A stretch of 64,000 nt of DNA from Symbiodinium microadriaticum (GCA_001939145.1 LSRX01000297.1:398028-462027), one strand, 5' to 3'. Shown: positions 21,412 through 31,552, counted from the stretch's first letter. A program made the numbers and translations. The notes: generated by a model not told the origin, from the letters alone.

Positions 21412-24351
21412 ATATATATATATATGAAACCCAAACCCTTCCTTGGCGTCCCCACAGCCCCTAACCCCTAACCCCTAAACCATAAACACTGCACCCTAAA
21501 CCCTAAACTCCTAAACCCTAAACCCCTAAACCCTAAACCCCTAAAACCCTAAACCCTCAACCCTAAACCCCTAAAGCCCCTCAACCCCTTCCTAGGCTTC
21601 CCCACAGCGGTTTGGAAGCTTCAAGGTCACCGGGGTAGCGAAGAGCTCCGACCTTGGAACGGAGGATTTGTGGCTTCGAGTTAAGGGGCTTAGAGCTTTA
21701 AGGTTTAGGACGGTTCAGGGCTTTGAGTCTAGGGTTTTAAGGTTTGGGAAGGCTTTGGGTTTTGGGTTTAGGGGCTTGGGGTTTAGGGTTTAGGGTTTAG
21801 GGAGGCTCGCGGTTTTGGGTGTAGGGCTTAGGGCTTGGGGAGGCTTGTGGTTTTGGGCTTGGGGTTTAGGGTTTAGGGAGGATTGTGTGACCTAAGCCCC
21901 CAAAAAATCCAAAGTGGGTGCAGGAAAGCCTAAACCCCAAAACCCTTGGCAATACCACATTTAAGTGTCCCTTTGCTCAGCTGTTTTGTCACATGAAAGA
22001 AGGTGCGGGTCTCGCTGCGGAGGGGGAAAGAGGCTACTGCACAAAAAACCCAGCTGCCTAAGCCCGAAATCCCTAACCTTAAACCTTAAAGCCCAAAGCC
22101 CCAAGCCCCAAGTCCCAAACCCCACAAATCCTAAATCCGAAATCCGAAGCCCAAAACCCAAAACCCCAAAACTCCAAACCCCAAAAAGCCGAATCCCGAA
22201 GCCCAAACTCCCAAACCCAAAACCCGAATTCCGAAGCCCAAAAACCCCAAGCCCCTATACCCAACACCCGAAATCCGAATTCCGAAGCCCAAAACCCCCC
22301 AAACCTCTACAGTGACTTAGCTGAATGTTTCAGCTCCGAGCCGCTCGTTTAGGATTTAGGGGTTTAGGGTTTAGGGGTTTAGGGCTTAACCCTTTAACCC
22401 TAAAGTTCAAGGGGATCGCGGGTGATGAAGAGCCTCTTAAAGCAAATTTCGGACAATGGGTACTAGGCCTGTGTACATCCTGAAGTCTCTGGAGCTATAA
22501 ACCCCCCCAACAGCCCTGAACCCCACCGCCGCAAAAACAGTCCAACCCTGAACCCTAAGCCATAGAACCCTAAACTTTGAAACCCTAAACGCCCAAAAAA
22601 GAAGCCTGAACCATCTCTCCCTCTCCCCCTCTCCACCCTCTCTGTTCGTATGCATACACGCAGACATATATATGTACATATGCCATAATACATATACATA
22701 CATACGTACATGCATACATGCTTGTATGTATAACCGATCTGAAAGGCCTTTTCGCGTTGGTATGCATCCCAGTACAGCTGGAGCCCGTTGGGCTCACCAG
22801 AGGAACCGGCTTGTATGGGTTGTAGAAGTAGCGCTGCACCTTGCAAAGAGACTCTAACATAGGGGCTTTAATGATTAGAGCAGGATTTTGGGCTTCTTGA
22901 TACTACAATTATAATAGGGGTCCCTGAGGAATATTATTGGTAATTATTGAGGCTTCTATATTCCGTAATCCCTATGGCAGGGCCAAGAGGGTGTGCGGGT
23001 TCAGGGCCAAGGTTCAGGGGGTCTACGAGTTACAGTAGGCGGGGTTTTCGGGTTTAGGGATTATCCGTTTCGGGTTCAAGGGTGTGCGTTCCAGCAACAA
23101 ACACTGCGATTCACAAACGAATGCCATTGCTACTATCAGAAACTCAAATGGCTGTGGTGCCTGTTACCAATCACAACATCGCCATGCTTCATATGTACAG
23201 CTTACATTGGCTGAAAAGGATAAACAGTGCAAGCTCAATATGTTGCTCACATCGTGGTCCATGCTGTTGTGGTTGAAACACCCGACGGGTTCAAATACCC
23301 AAGCAGCAGGGTGTCAGATATCCAAAATTATGCTGAGCTCCTAATCTCTGAATCTCTGCTACTTCTGCATCAGGACCGTCTCGGATAGATCTTTTTTCGT
23401 TACCTACTGTCATTTGCTTTCTGTAGCCCAGGATGCACGATGTCGTCTGAGTCTGAGCCCGGGTACTACAGGGGCCTTGATACTTCGAGGCTTCCTTGAG
23501 TTCCATAAGGGATCTATACCAAAGAAGTGCATTAATGACTGGAACAGGATTTCGGTGCATACCAAATCTATGATGACATCGGCGGCAACCTTGCAATACT
23601 GTTACTGGTAATCCGGCACGTGTTTGACACGATCCCATACTCAAGACTACAGTCCTACAGGAAATCTATGGAGCGCCACCTTAGAGACCTTTCCACAAAC
23701 TACACTTTAGGGTCTGGGGGCTTAGGTTTATAGAGCTTCTGGGTGGTTTAACATATCTGCAAGGATCTGCGGCAACCCTTAGGATCAATATCACTCTAGT
23801 TTCTCAGATCGCGATAGTAGCATAGCTTTCTTTACTGCAGTACAGGCTGTTTCTACTATTGTTCTCATCGTTATTCTTGTAATTAATTGTGAATTACCAT
23901 TGATGTTATTACTTTGTGACCAAAACACTTTTCACATGTTGATTCCAGCTCCGCTCTTTCGTGAGCTCATGGCCGTTCGCAAACGCCGATGCACCAGGTG
24001 GACGATCACCTTTCATCTCCGGGGTGTCTTTCTAGGTTCTCTCAGGGTATTCAGGGTTTCAGCGTTTACGGTATTCCGGGTCGAGGCTTTCTTGTAGGGT
24101 TTCTCAGGGTATTTAAGGGTAAGATGGTCTAAGGGTGAAGGGATGTTTACGGTATTCAGGGTTTTGATACAGGGTATTAGCATGGCCTCGATTGCTAGAG
24201 ACGGTTTCCGGTGTGTAGTATAGTATTTCTTTTCTGGGATCTAGACGTCCGTATGCCGTGGAAGCTAGAGAGACCAACATCCTGTGAGGACTAGTGGTCG
24301 TACAGTTTTCTAAATTGGGGTCCGTTTGAGGGTCCTTTTTATAAGGGTGCT
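17636..24351 (+). repeat. Large duplicated unit, copy 4 (unit 1354-8069)
   Basis: Offset +16282 from copy 1. It is the only copy that continues past unit 8069 into unique sequence. It contains telomere-like tracts 17764-17838, 17954-18054 and 18838-19004, and family C 19210-19321 and 19927-20021. Family F is at 19828-19924, family A at 20163-20256 and the CTG tract at 20435-20712. The CTAT microsatellite is at 21335-21425, the telomere-like block at 21454-22406 and family E at 22859-22953. Confidence 0.95.
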
Positions 24352-24385
24352 ATACTATATTGGGGACCTAAAAATGGACCCTTCT
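24302..24385 (+). mobile_element. Family C hairpin element, complete but diverged
   Basis: The left arm TTTTCTAAATTGGGGTCCGT and the centre GGTGCTATACTATATTGGGG match the family; the right arm TGGACCC is degraded. The block repeat ends in its loop at 24351. Confidence 0.7.
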
Positions 24386-24446
24386 GGACTAAGCCGTTCA
24401 ATATCCCACTCGGAACCAAAACAACGCTTTTCGGCGCTAGAGATGT

Positions 24447-24540
24447 GTAAATAGAAACCTAGAATAGGGTTTTGGGGTTTGTTTATATTATAGCTATGAT
24501 CAGAACCCCCCAAAATAGTATTGGTAATTATTTAAGCACT
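24447..24540 (+). mobile_element. Hairpin element, family E (diverged)
   Basis: TAGAATAGGGTTTTGGGGTT pairs loosely with AACCCCCCAAAATAGTATTG, then TGGTAATTATT as in other family E elements. Confidence 0.55.
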
Positions 24541-24747
24541 CAAACGAAGACCCGCAAAGCCCTGGAAACCTGTTGTATGCGGCCTCCTTGTCCGGAACGG
24601 ATGGGTCAGCTTGGCCTCGAAACGGTCACGCGGGTGGCTTGCTTTGTTTGATCGTCAGTATCGATATCGGGGTCGTAAGTGGGCTTTATAGCGTATAGCG
24701 TTTAGGGTTTAGGGTTTAGGTCATAATGTGAGCTCGTGATTAGTAAT

Positions 24748-24850
24748 GGTCCCCTCAATAGAGCTAAACTCGGCCTGCACACAATAGTGGAAAGGTCCCC
24801 TCAATAGAGCTAAACTCGGCCTGCACGTAATAATAAACCACCCCTCAATA
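24748..24850. repeat. 46-bp tandem duplication
   Basis: GGTCCCCTCAATAGAGCTAA (first 20 bases of a 33-base identical core) occurs at 24748 and 24794, with a third partial copy near 24840. The period is 46 bases. Confidence 0.85.
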
Positions 24851-24990
24851 GTCCTAAAACCGGTGTAAAATTTTAAGGTTTAGGTATATAAGCAGTCCTA
24901 CTACAAAGTAGTCGCGAGAGCCGGGTGCGAGAGGACAGAGCCCAGAGTGCTCCCGAAAGGCCTGTAAAACAAGAGTGTACTTACTAAACA

Positions 24991-25062
24991 CCTTCGACCC
25001 CGGCCCCAAACAACTTCGACCCCGGCCCCCCAAACAACTTCGACCCCGGCCCCCCAAACAAC
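24991..25062. repeat. ~25-bp tandem repeat
   Basis: Three copies of a unit beginning CTTCGACCCCGGCCCC and ending CAAACAA. They differ in C-run length. A short minus-strand frame across it is a repeat translation. Confidence 0.85.
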
Positions 25063-25085
25063 TCAAGACAATCACCCGAACGGAC

Positions 25086-25086
25086 N
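25086..25086. other. Single N beside a G-rich run
   Basis: It is followed by a G-rich stretch of about 17 bases. Probably a contig join or a low-quality homopolymer. Confidence 0.9.
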
Positions 25087-25302
25087 GGGGGTGGGGGGGG
25101 GTTTACTAATCAGGAGCCCACATTAAGCTTATGACCTAAAACCTAAACCCGAAACCCTAAACCCTAAACGCTGGATCGTGGAGGATAAGCTTGCTGAAAG
25201 TGTTGTATGGTCTGACTTTGCGCAAGCCTTTAGGCTTTGCAGGTTACGGTCTGACTTAGCTCTACTCTACCTAGCGCCAGAGAGGGTTTAGATGTATGTG
25301 TC

Positions 25303-25357
25303 TCTGTGTGTGTGTGCGTGTTTTTGTTTTTTTTGTTGGGGGGTGGGGAGGGGGTGA
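25303..25357. repeat. (TG)n, T-run and G-run low-complexity patch
   Basis: Short TG repeats lead into T-runs and then G-runs. No feature beyond low complexity. Confidence 0.8.
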
Positions 25358-25655
25358 TGTAGAGGAAAGGGTAAAGTTAAAAAGCATGCTGCACGGGCTA
25401 ACGGATCAGGGGACTTTGTAGCTAAATTTGCTTTACCCTATAGTTACTAAGTGTGACTCGTCCCACGATCCTAGCTTCTTCAACAACCGGGGCCAAAAAA
25501 AGTTCAAATTTTCTCTTGTAGACTAGATATAGAAGGCCAAAAACAATAAAGTGCTACCATTGGCTGAGTAATGATCCTTTAAGTCTTTAGGTGCCATTAC
25601 ATTGTCTTACCCTATATACGTAACCCCAAACCCTAAACCCTACTGTAGTCACTAG

Positions 25656-25758
25656 CGTGGATGATATACATCCTGTATTACCCAGAATAAAAAGAGGAAT
25701 ACACCAGAATTCCCATAGTTTAGGGTCCTTAAGGTCATGCAGGATTTATATCATCAAC
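25656..25758. mobile_element. Hairpin element, family F
   Basis: The left arm GTGGATGATATACATCCTG pairs with the right arm CAGGATTTATATCATCAAC. Same family as unit 3546-3642, with a different loop. A CCCTAAA patch lies just upstream. Confidence 0.75.
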
Positions 25759-25860
25759 AGTCCCACGATCCTTTAAGTCTGTAAGTGCCATCCGCAGAGC
25801 CTTAAGGCAGGGAGCCGAAAGCTAGAACCCTGGAGGTCCCAGACCACCCACTCTCCTGCA

Positions 25861-26094
25861 AGGGTTTAGGGGTTAGGGCTTTAGGGTTTTAGGGTGTGGG
25901 GTCTTAGGGTTTCGGGTTTAGGGGTTAGGGCTTTAGGGTTTTAGGCTTCTAGGGTGTAGGGTTTTAGGGTTTCGGGTTTGGGGTTTAGGGCTTTAGGGCT
26001 TTAGGGTTTAGGGTGTAGGGATTTAGGGTTTGGGGTTTAGGGTTTTAGGGATTTAGGGTTTATAGGGTTTGGGGTTTAGGGTTTAGGGTTTGCT
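25861..26094 (+). repeat. Telomere-like tract, TTTAGGG orientation
   Basis: About 30 units, mostly TTTTAGGG, TTTAGGG, GTGTAGGG and TTTCGGG variants. The phrase CTCCTGCAAGG lies just before the tract (about 25853) and again at about 26172, a weak flanking repeat. Confidence 0.9.
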
Positions 26095-26217
26095 ATCCTA
26101 AGCCCAAAAGGGTTTACGCCATCAATCCCTACACTCTGGGCGCCCGAGCGCAGGCGGCTTTTGGAAGGGCTTCTCCTGCAAGGCTGTGCTAGGTCGGGGC
26201 TTCTTCATGGCCTACGG

Positions 26218-26292
26218 TATAGGGCGGTTTAGGGTTTGGGGCTTTAGGGGTTTAGGGGTTTAGGGTTTAGCGGTTTAGGGGTTTAGGGTTTA
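26218..26292 (+). repeat. Telomere-like tract
   Basis: Units of TTTAGGGG, TTTAGGG and TTTAGCGG. Ends at TTTATCGG. Confidence 0.8.
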
Positions 26293-26392
26293 TCGGAAAA
26301 GGCTCAAGGTCTTCGAGGGTTCTTTCAATCAGCTTCCCTTGACCACCTCTGATACTGAAATCCTTCTAGCCAGAGAATTAAAGGAAACTACA

Positions 26393-26483
26393 GGTGGGGA
26401 GTTTAGGGTATATTGGGCTTCTATAAGGCTTCTATAAGGTATATAGACCTTCTATAACACTCCTATAAAATTAACTACCCACC
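26393..26483. mobile_element. Hairpin element, family G
   Basis: Left end GGTGGGGAGTTTA, right end TTAACTACCCACC. The inside is made of TTCTATAAGG/CCTTCTATAA repeats around a central GGTATATAGACC. A second copy is at 42452-42530. Confidence 0.65.
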
Positions 26484-26591
26484 AGAAAACGCCCTACAGA
26501 GAACTCTTGCTCCATCTCAGGGTTATAACCTCTTTTCGCCGAATGTGCAGAAGGGTTCTCTTGGCATGGAGCATTCCAGCACTTCCAAAAT

Positions 26592-26654
26592 CCCTGAATT
26601 CAGGAATAGACCTTAAATCATATTGAGGATTCTACCCTAACTTAAGGAATGCTC
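26592..26654. repeat. Dispersed short inverted repeat, family H
   Basis: CTGAATTCAGGAATAGACCT ... CTTAAGGAATGCTCC matches the layout of sequences at 33604-33667 and 44496-44566. All share the phrase CCTTRAATCA followed by TTAAGG. Confidence 0.45.
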
Positions 26655-26755
26655 CTTTAAAAAAAAGATCATCAAAGGTCTAAGTCCTTCTCTAAGTCTA
26701 ATTAACACACAGCAACCTCGTCCAGCTGAGGTCCAGCTGATGAAAGCCGTTGGTT

Positions 26756-26865
26756 TAAGGCTTTAGGGTTTTTTGGTTAGGGTTTAGGGGTTTAGGGGTT
26801 TAGGGATTGGGGTTTAAGGGTTTGGGGTTTAAGGGTTTAGGGGCTTAGGGTTTCAGTTTAGGGCA
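26756..26865 (+). repeat. Telomere-like tract
   Basis: TTTAGGG/TTTAGGGG units with TTTAAGGG and TTTGGGG variants. Confidence 0.85.
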
Positions 26866-26982
26866 ATCGAAAAGGCGTTCTATAGACGGAACAAGTCCGA
26901 CCGAGTCCAATGTGTTTCCTACCCAAACCCTACAGCCTTAACCCAAAGAACCCAGATTTCGACCCACAGCCCCCAACCACGA

Positions 26983-27062
26983 CCTTAAACCCCTAAACCC
27001 CTAAACCCTAAACCTTAAACCCTAAACCCCTACACCCTAATCCCTAAACCTTAAGCCCCAAA
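26983..27062 (-). repeat. Telomere-like tract, CCCTAAA orientation
   Basis: About ten CCCTAAA, CCCCTAAA and CCTTAAA units. It faces the G-strand tract 120 bases upstream. Confidence 0.85.
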
Positions 27063-27146
27063 CCGCTATCGTGACTGGCCTGGTCGACGACGACGAAGGA
27101 GTTGGGGGAGACCTCGACCGCAGGGCGGCTTCATGTCCAGCGAATT

Positions 27147-27272
27147 CCAGAAAGTTGGAACATGAGTTTAGGAGGATTAGTGCAAAGACCTATTCGGATC
27201 CTTTATCCTTTGAACTTTACCTTAACGGCATAAGGATCATACTGTTCTATTTTTATGGCTTCTACTATAGAG
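27147..27272. repeat. Dispersed repeat, family I
   Basis: Shares CCAGAAAGTTGG, GAGTTTAGGAGGATTAGTGC and the end phrase ATGGCTTCTACTATAG with 34545-34654, and partly with 34836-34925. At 34545 the ends form an inverted repeat; here the right arm is altered. Confidence 0.6.
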
Positions 27273-27539
27273 TTTAGGCTGTAAGGTTTAGGGCTGCTGA
27301 GGTTGCAAAGCTCAAAACTGCAGCTGCCCATTGCAAACTCATAGCTGGTGTTTTGTTTCAAAGGCCGGGATCTAAGTTCAAAGACCGGGATGAAATCAAA
27401 AACCCTAAACCCTAAGCCCGAAGGAGGGAACCCCAAACCCTAGTCCCAGCCTTTGGGATTCCATGCGCGTGTCGAGAAAGGAAAAAGTTTCCTTAAAGCG
27501 CCCATGCATTCATCAATCAACCTTTTCTATCTGTCCACC

Positions 27540-27660
27540 TATATATATATATATATATATATTTATTTATTTATTTATTTATTTTATTATATTTATATTT
27601 ATGTTTTTGTTTATTTATTTTTATTTAGTTATATATATATATATTTATATTTATATGTAT
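27540..27660. repeat. (TA)n and (ATTT)n microsatellite
   Basis: TA repeats, then TTTA repeats, then TA again, giving Tyr/Ile/Phe-rich frames that are not genes. Confidence 0.95.
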
Positions 27661-27679
27661 AAACTTATGTGATAAAGAT

Positions 27680-28072
27680 AGACAGCTAGACAGACCGATA
27701 GATCGATAGATAGATAGATAGATAGATAGATAGGTACATAGATAGATAGATAGATAGATAGATAGATGGACAGATGGATGGATAGATAGATAGGTAAAAC
27801 CGATAGATAGATGGGTAGATGGATGGATGGATGGATGGATGGATGGATGGATGGATGATGGATGGATGGATGGATGGATGGATGGATGGATGGATGGATG
27901 GATGGATAGATGGATAGATGGATAGATGGATAGATGGATAGATGGATAGATGGATAGCTAGGTGGGTAGGTGGGTACGTGGAGGCACGGAGATAGGTCGG
28001 TAGGTAGGAAGGTAGGTAGGTAGGTAGGTAGGTAGGTAGGCAGGTAGGTAGGCAGGTAGGTAGGTAGGTAGG
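27680..28072. repeat. Compound tetranucleotide array (GATA, GGAT, GGTA)
   Basis: About 390 bases in which GATA units give way to GGAT, then GGATAGAT, then GGTAGGTA and GGCA units. The minus frames read Ser-Ile-His-Pro or Leu-Pro-Thr-Tyr repeats. One variant has grown out of another by point change followed by expansion. Confidence 0.95.
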
Positions 28073-28272
28073 TGGGCAGCAGACAGCAGGAAACTCGAAA
28101 ACCTGCACCCACACACCCGAGTGACCGACTGCACAGCCGATTTTTTGGATGTGGACCTCCGGGTGCTCGCTGCGCGTTCGAAAGCTATGGGAGTGTTGGG
28201 TTCACAGCAAGGCGACTCTAGCGGAACAAAAACTGAACCTTCTGCTCAGGGGCTGGCTTCCGACTGATAATG

Positions 28273-28367
28273 TAGGGGCCTTAATAATTAGAATAGGGTT
28301 TTGGGGTTCCTTATTATAATCATAGTATATTGTACCCCAAACCCTATTCTAATTATTAAGGCCCCTA
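28273..28367. mobile_element. Hairpin element, family E (best copy)
   Basis: TAGGGGCCTTAATAATTAGA and onward pairs almost perfectly with the far end, TCTAATTATTAAGGCCCCTA. The arms are about 38 bases and the loop is A/T-rich. Such a pure hairpin suggests recent origin. No TA duplication beyond the arm ends can be assigned with certainty. Confidence 0.8.
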
Positions 28368-28720
28368 TATTAGATGAAAGCTTTGGCTTGGAGGGTGGGG
28401 AACACCGGAGCATTGGCTTGCATCACGCAGCTCCACAGCCCTTTTTCCGGGAAATCATGCGTAGAACAGCTGCAGATCGTGGCCTCTAGGCAAAACCTGT
28501 AAAACCTGCAGCCTTTAAACATGGTGTGGTTTTCGCTCTTTAGCCGCTTGAATTACAGCTTCGGAAGCGGGGCAACTCGCACACCGCGAACATCAGAGGG
28601 CGCAGCAAGGGCTCTACATAGTGTAGAATCCAGTCAACACCGTGGGCTGCATTGCTATATAATTCTACAGACAGGACAGTAGCCTACCTTCCTCTACCAC
28701 GGCATGCACCCCAGATGCTG
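28368..28720. other. Unique stretch, no gene recognised
   Basis: Mixed-composition sequence between a hairpin element and a telomere-like tract. The only frame over 60 codons starts inside the hairpin. I see nothing in it. Confidence 0.5.
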
Positions 28721-28975
28721 CCTACCCTAAACCCTAAACCCCTGAACCTCCTGCAAACCCTCAAAAAAACCCTACCCCTAAACCCTAAACTTGCAAACCC
28801 TAACAGCTCCTAAACCCTCCATCCCAAAACCCTAAGCCCTCAACCCAAAAACCCCGAACCCTCAACCCAAAACCCCCAAAAATAAACGAAACCCTAAACC
28901 CACCTTAAACCCCGAAACCCTGACCCCTAAACCCCTAAACCCAAGCTAAACCCCTAAGCCCTAAGCCTTTTAGAC
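28721..28975 (-). repeat. Telomere-like tract, CCCTAAA orientation
   Basis: About 30 decayed units (CCCTAAA, CCCAAAA, CCCGAAC, CCTTAAA) interrupted by short spacers such as CTCCTGCAAA. Confidence 0.85.
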
Positions 28976-29040
28976 GCCGACCCTTGGGCCTGGCGACTTC
29001 CACTGCCGGGGAATGAAAGATCCAAGGCCGGGCCTTGCAG

Positions 29041-29345
29041 GGGCTCAAGGTTTTTAGGTGTTTTTTTTTGGGGGGGTTTTGAGTTCAGGGTTTAGGGTTT
29101 TTAGGGGTTTGGGGTTTTGAGTCCAGCGTTGGAGCTTTTAGGGTATTTTGGGGGGTTTGAGTTCAGGGTTGTTAGGGGCTTTTGGGTGTTGAACTCAGGG
29201 TTTATGGGAATTTGGGGTTTTGAGTTCCAGGTTTGGGGTTTTGGGATGTAGGGATTTTGGGGGTTTTGGGTTTTGAGCTCAGGGTTTAGGGTTCTGGGGA
29301 TGATACATTAGGGCTTAGGGGTTCAATGTTGAGGGCTTATGGGGT
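29041..29345 (+). repeat. Degenerate telomere-like tract with GAGTTCAGGGTT phrase
   Basis: TTTAGGG, TTTGGGG and TTTTGGGG units interspersed with a recurring TTTTGAGTTCAGGGTT phrase (about 29078, 29157, 29220), giving a loose 60-80 base higher-order repeat. Contains T9 followed by G7 at 29061-29076. Confidence 0.75.
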
Positions 29346-29684
29346 TTTGCAACTTCGAACAGGCTTTTGCAAAAAGTCGACGGGCTGCTGAAGGTTTTGC
29401 AGGATTTTCACAAGGGTTTCCGATGGTGTAGTTTTTGTTAAAGTATCATTAAAGCGGGGCGGCTTGATGGCCGTGGAAAAGTCCCTTCCTTGTGGGCTTC
29501 TTAAGATTAGGACCGCTTCCAGACTCGGAGGTCCTTAGAATGAGGAGTCGAACACTTGGATCAAGTGTTTATGCAGTATGTGGCTTCGACAGCTCGGATG
29601 CCCTTTCGACAAAAATCCTCCTTGGACAGAGAACACTTCAAAGGCAAACACACATTTAGAGCAATGTCGAAGAAGACAAGCGAA
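29346..29684. other. Unique stretch, no gene recognised
   Basis: No repeat and no credible reading frame. The short frames here run into the following CA repeat. Confidence 0.5.
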
Positions 29685-29685
29685 C

Positions 29686-29689
29686 ACAA

Positions 29690-29722
<33 letters not shown>

Positions 29723-29808
29723 CACACGCACACACACACACACACCTACCTAGCTACGTAGCTACTTACCTACCTACCTACCTACCTACCTACCTACCTA
29801 CCTACCTG
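29686..29808. repeat. (CA)n then (CTAC)n microsatellite
   Basis: CA repeats with AAAC interruptions (to about 29745), then about 13 CTAC units with one CTACGTAG break. Confidence 0.95.
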
Positions 29809-30596
29809 TCACAGTATCATGGCGAATAGGGAGCTCGGAGAGTCAAGGCTCTTTGAAAGGGTCCCGTTAGCAGAAGCTTATTTATGAAACCCAAAGGTGC
29901 ACCTATACAGTATATAGTTTGGCCTTATGCGGTTCCTCGCGAAGAATATGTACTGAATTCGTGAAACCCCCCAAAGTAGTAAGGAGCGCGCATCGTCGCT
30001 GAGGACGCTCAAGCGCTTCTCTTCGTTCCACAGCCTCCCAATTGCGGGGATAAGGGAATACTTAGTTAGCACGGGGCCTTAAATTAAATAAGGCTTTGTA
30101 GACTGCTTTGCAGTGTCGTAAGGCCTTGCCAGGTTTTGTTGTAGGTGTTAAGGCTTAGGGCTTAGTCTACGTGCGTGAATCATTAGAATGGGGTAGGGGG
30201 GGTAGTTAGGTTGTACAGCTACATAGGGACTCTACCGGAGACCGATCTGAACCCCAACAAGACAAGCACGATCCCTACTAGAAGCACCTAAACAAGGCGC
30301 TCGTATCTCCGGGAAATCCCCAAACAAGCCCAGAGTCTCAGATCTTCTCCTCTTTTTTGGGGGAACCGAAACCAAGCTACGCCGGAGATCAACTAGTACC
30401 CAAGCTATTGAGTCTTGCAGGATTGAATATGCAAGTCAACAATTGCAGCCATTTTCTGGTAATCTTGTGCCTTGCAGCTTGAGTTGACCTTTGCATATGG
30501 CTAGACAGTCAAGATAAAACTGCGCTGTTTATATTGGGTCGTAATGACAGCCCCCATTACGCTGAGAAAGAGGAGCAGCTCGGCGAAGCAACTGAC
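29809..30596. other. Unique stretch, no gene recognised
   Basis: Contains a short G-run (about 30195) and no telomere-like tract of note, which is unusual here. Open frames stay under 70 codons and show no domain. Confidence 0.5.
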
Positions 30597-30692
30597 ACAG
30601 GCCTCAACAATTAGAATACGGTTTTGGGGTATATATTATAATATCTTTAAAATAAGGACCCCCCAAAACAAAAATAGGATTGCAATTACCGT
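30597..30692 (+). mobile_element. Hairpin element, family E (diverged)
   Basis: TTAGAATACGGTTTTGGGGT faces ACCCCCCAAAACAAAAATAG around an A/T-rich loop, followed by ATTGCAATTACC. Confidence 0.55.
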
Positions 30693-30753
30693 GGGTCTTT
30701 CCCGCAGTGAGACCCTCTGCAGAAATGTTGAGGAGTAGTCAATACCTAAAGGG

Positions 30754-30813
30754 TACTTGTAGTCTCCGTTGTAGTTCCTTTTTGGCGGTTACCTAAATTT
30801 GTGCAAGGGAACT
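30754..30813 (+). mobile_element. Family B hairpin element, fragment
   Basis: TACTTGTAGTCTCCGTTGTA and TTCCTTTTTGGCGGTTACC match the family B left half. The right half is reduced to AGGGAACTAC. Confidence 0.6.
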
Positions 30814-30958
30814 ACCCTCCCAGGGTAGTTGGGAGGGGGGGGGGGGTCTAGGTAGGTACTACTTAAATCTGGGTCAATGCGAGGTCCATAGGAGCTCAGA
30901 GCTACGAAAGTTCCTTAATTAGGGACTATACCTTGAAATATGTTGTAATAAAACCATA

Positions 30959-31007
30959 TTAGGGTTTAGGGCTGAAGGTTTAGGATGGTTTAGGGTTTAG
31001 GGTTAAA
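30959..31007 (+). repeat. Short telomere-like tract
   Basis: TTAGGGTTTAGGG units around a GAAGGTTTAGGATGG break. Confidence 0.75.
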
Positions 31008-31178
31008 GACCCCACTATAAATACTATAGTATCAATTATCTTCCGAATATTCCTTACTTACCCTAAGACTCCAACTGGCCCAAAGTCGGTACCATTTTTT
31101 TTCGCCTGTAGACACCCCCCCCAAAGTAGGTACTCTTTGTATACTTGGAGTCTTAGGGTTAAGGGGATCTTGGAAGGG

Positions 31179-31271
31179 TTCCTGACCCTCCATCTACCCT
31201 CCATTAGATCCTACATGCCCTTAGTTTGGGACCATATACCCCTATTTGAGGGTACAAAGAGGGTCCTGGTT
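31179..31271 (+). mobile_element. Hairpin-ended repeat, family D
   Basis: TTCCTGACCCTCCATCTACC through GGGTACAAAGAGGGTCCTGG. Nearly the same sequence lies at 35098-35191 and, inverted, at 39559-39642. In the 35098 copy the ends are inverted repeats of about 13 bases (TACCTGGGCCCTC / GAGGGTCCTGGTA). Confidence 0.7.
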
Positions 31272-31275
31272 GGGT

Positions 31276-31359
31276 GTCGGCCTGTAGACGTAGCTCTGAC
31301 CCCTAAACCCTAAAAACCCTAAACCCTAAACCGTCGGCCTGTAGACGTAGCCCTGACCC
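31276..31359 (-). repeat. Telomere-like insertion between 27-bp direct repeats
   Basis: GTCGGCCTGTAGACGTAGCT (27 bases in all, 31276-31302) recurs with one change at 31333-31359. The 30 bases between are CCCTAAA units. This is the clearest example of a telomeric tract flanked by a duplicated target in this window. Confidence 0.85.
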
Positions 31360-31432
31360 ACGTCCGCAAGAACGAGGTCTCCCACCTGGAGCTTGGCTTC
31401 GGCGCTGGCCGTGAAGAAGGTCTAATGTAGGG

Positions 31433-31552
31433 GGGGTTTTAGGGTTTAGGGTTTTAGGGTTTAGGGTTTAGGGGTGTACGGTTTAGGGTTTAGGGTTTTA
31501 GGGTTTAGGGTTTAGGGTTTTAAGGTTTTAGGGTTTAGGGTTGAGGGGCTTT
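31433..31552 (+). repeat. Telomere-like tract, TTTAGGG orientation
   Basis: About 16 units, many perfect TTTAGGG or TTTTAGGG. Confidence 0.92.

Larger units (their letters stand above)
24696..25173. repeat. Inverted repeat with telomere-like arms
   Basis: The left arm (24696-24752: AGCG, TTTAGGG repeats, GTCATAATGTGAGCTC, GATTAGTAA) is answered by the reverse complement at 25104-25173 (TTACTAATCAGGAGCCCACA ... CCCTAAACGCT). The spacer of about 350 bases contains two tandem repeats and the single N at 25086. It could be a foldback element or an inverted duplication of a telomere-tract locus. Confidence 0.65.

Noticed and set aside
27651-28114. 153- and 142-codon frames with Ser-Ile-His-Pro repeats, looking like a repeat protein
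   Set aside because: They are translations of GATA/GGAT/GGTA microsatellites. Two frames on the same strand are equally open.
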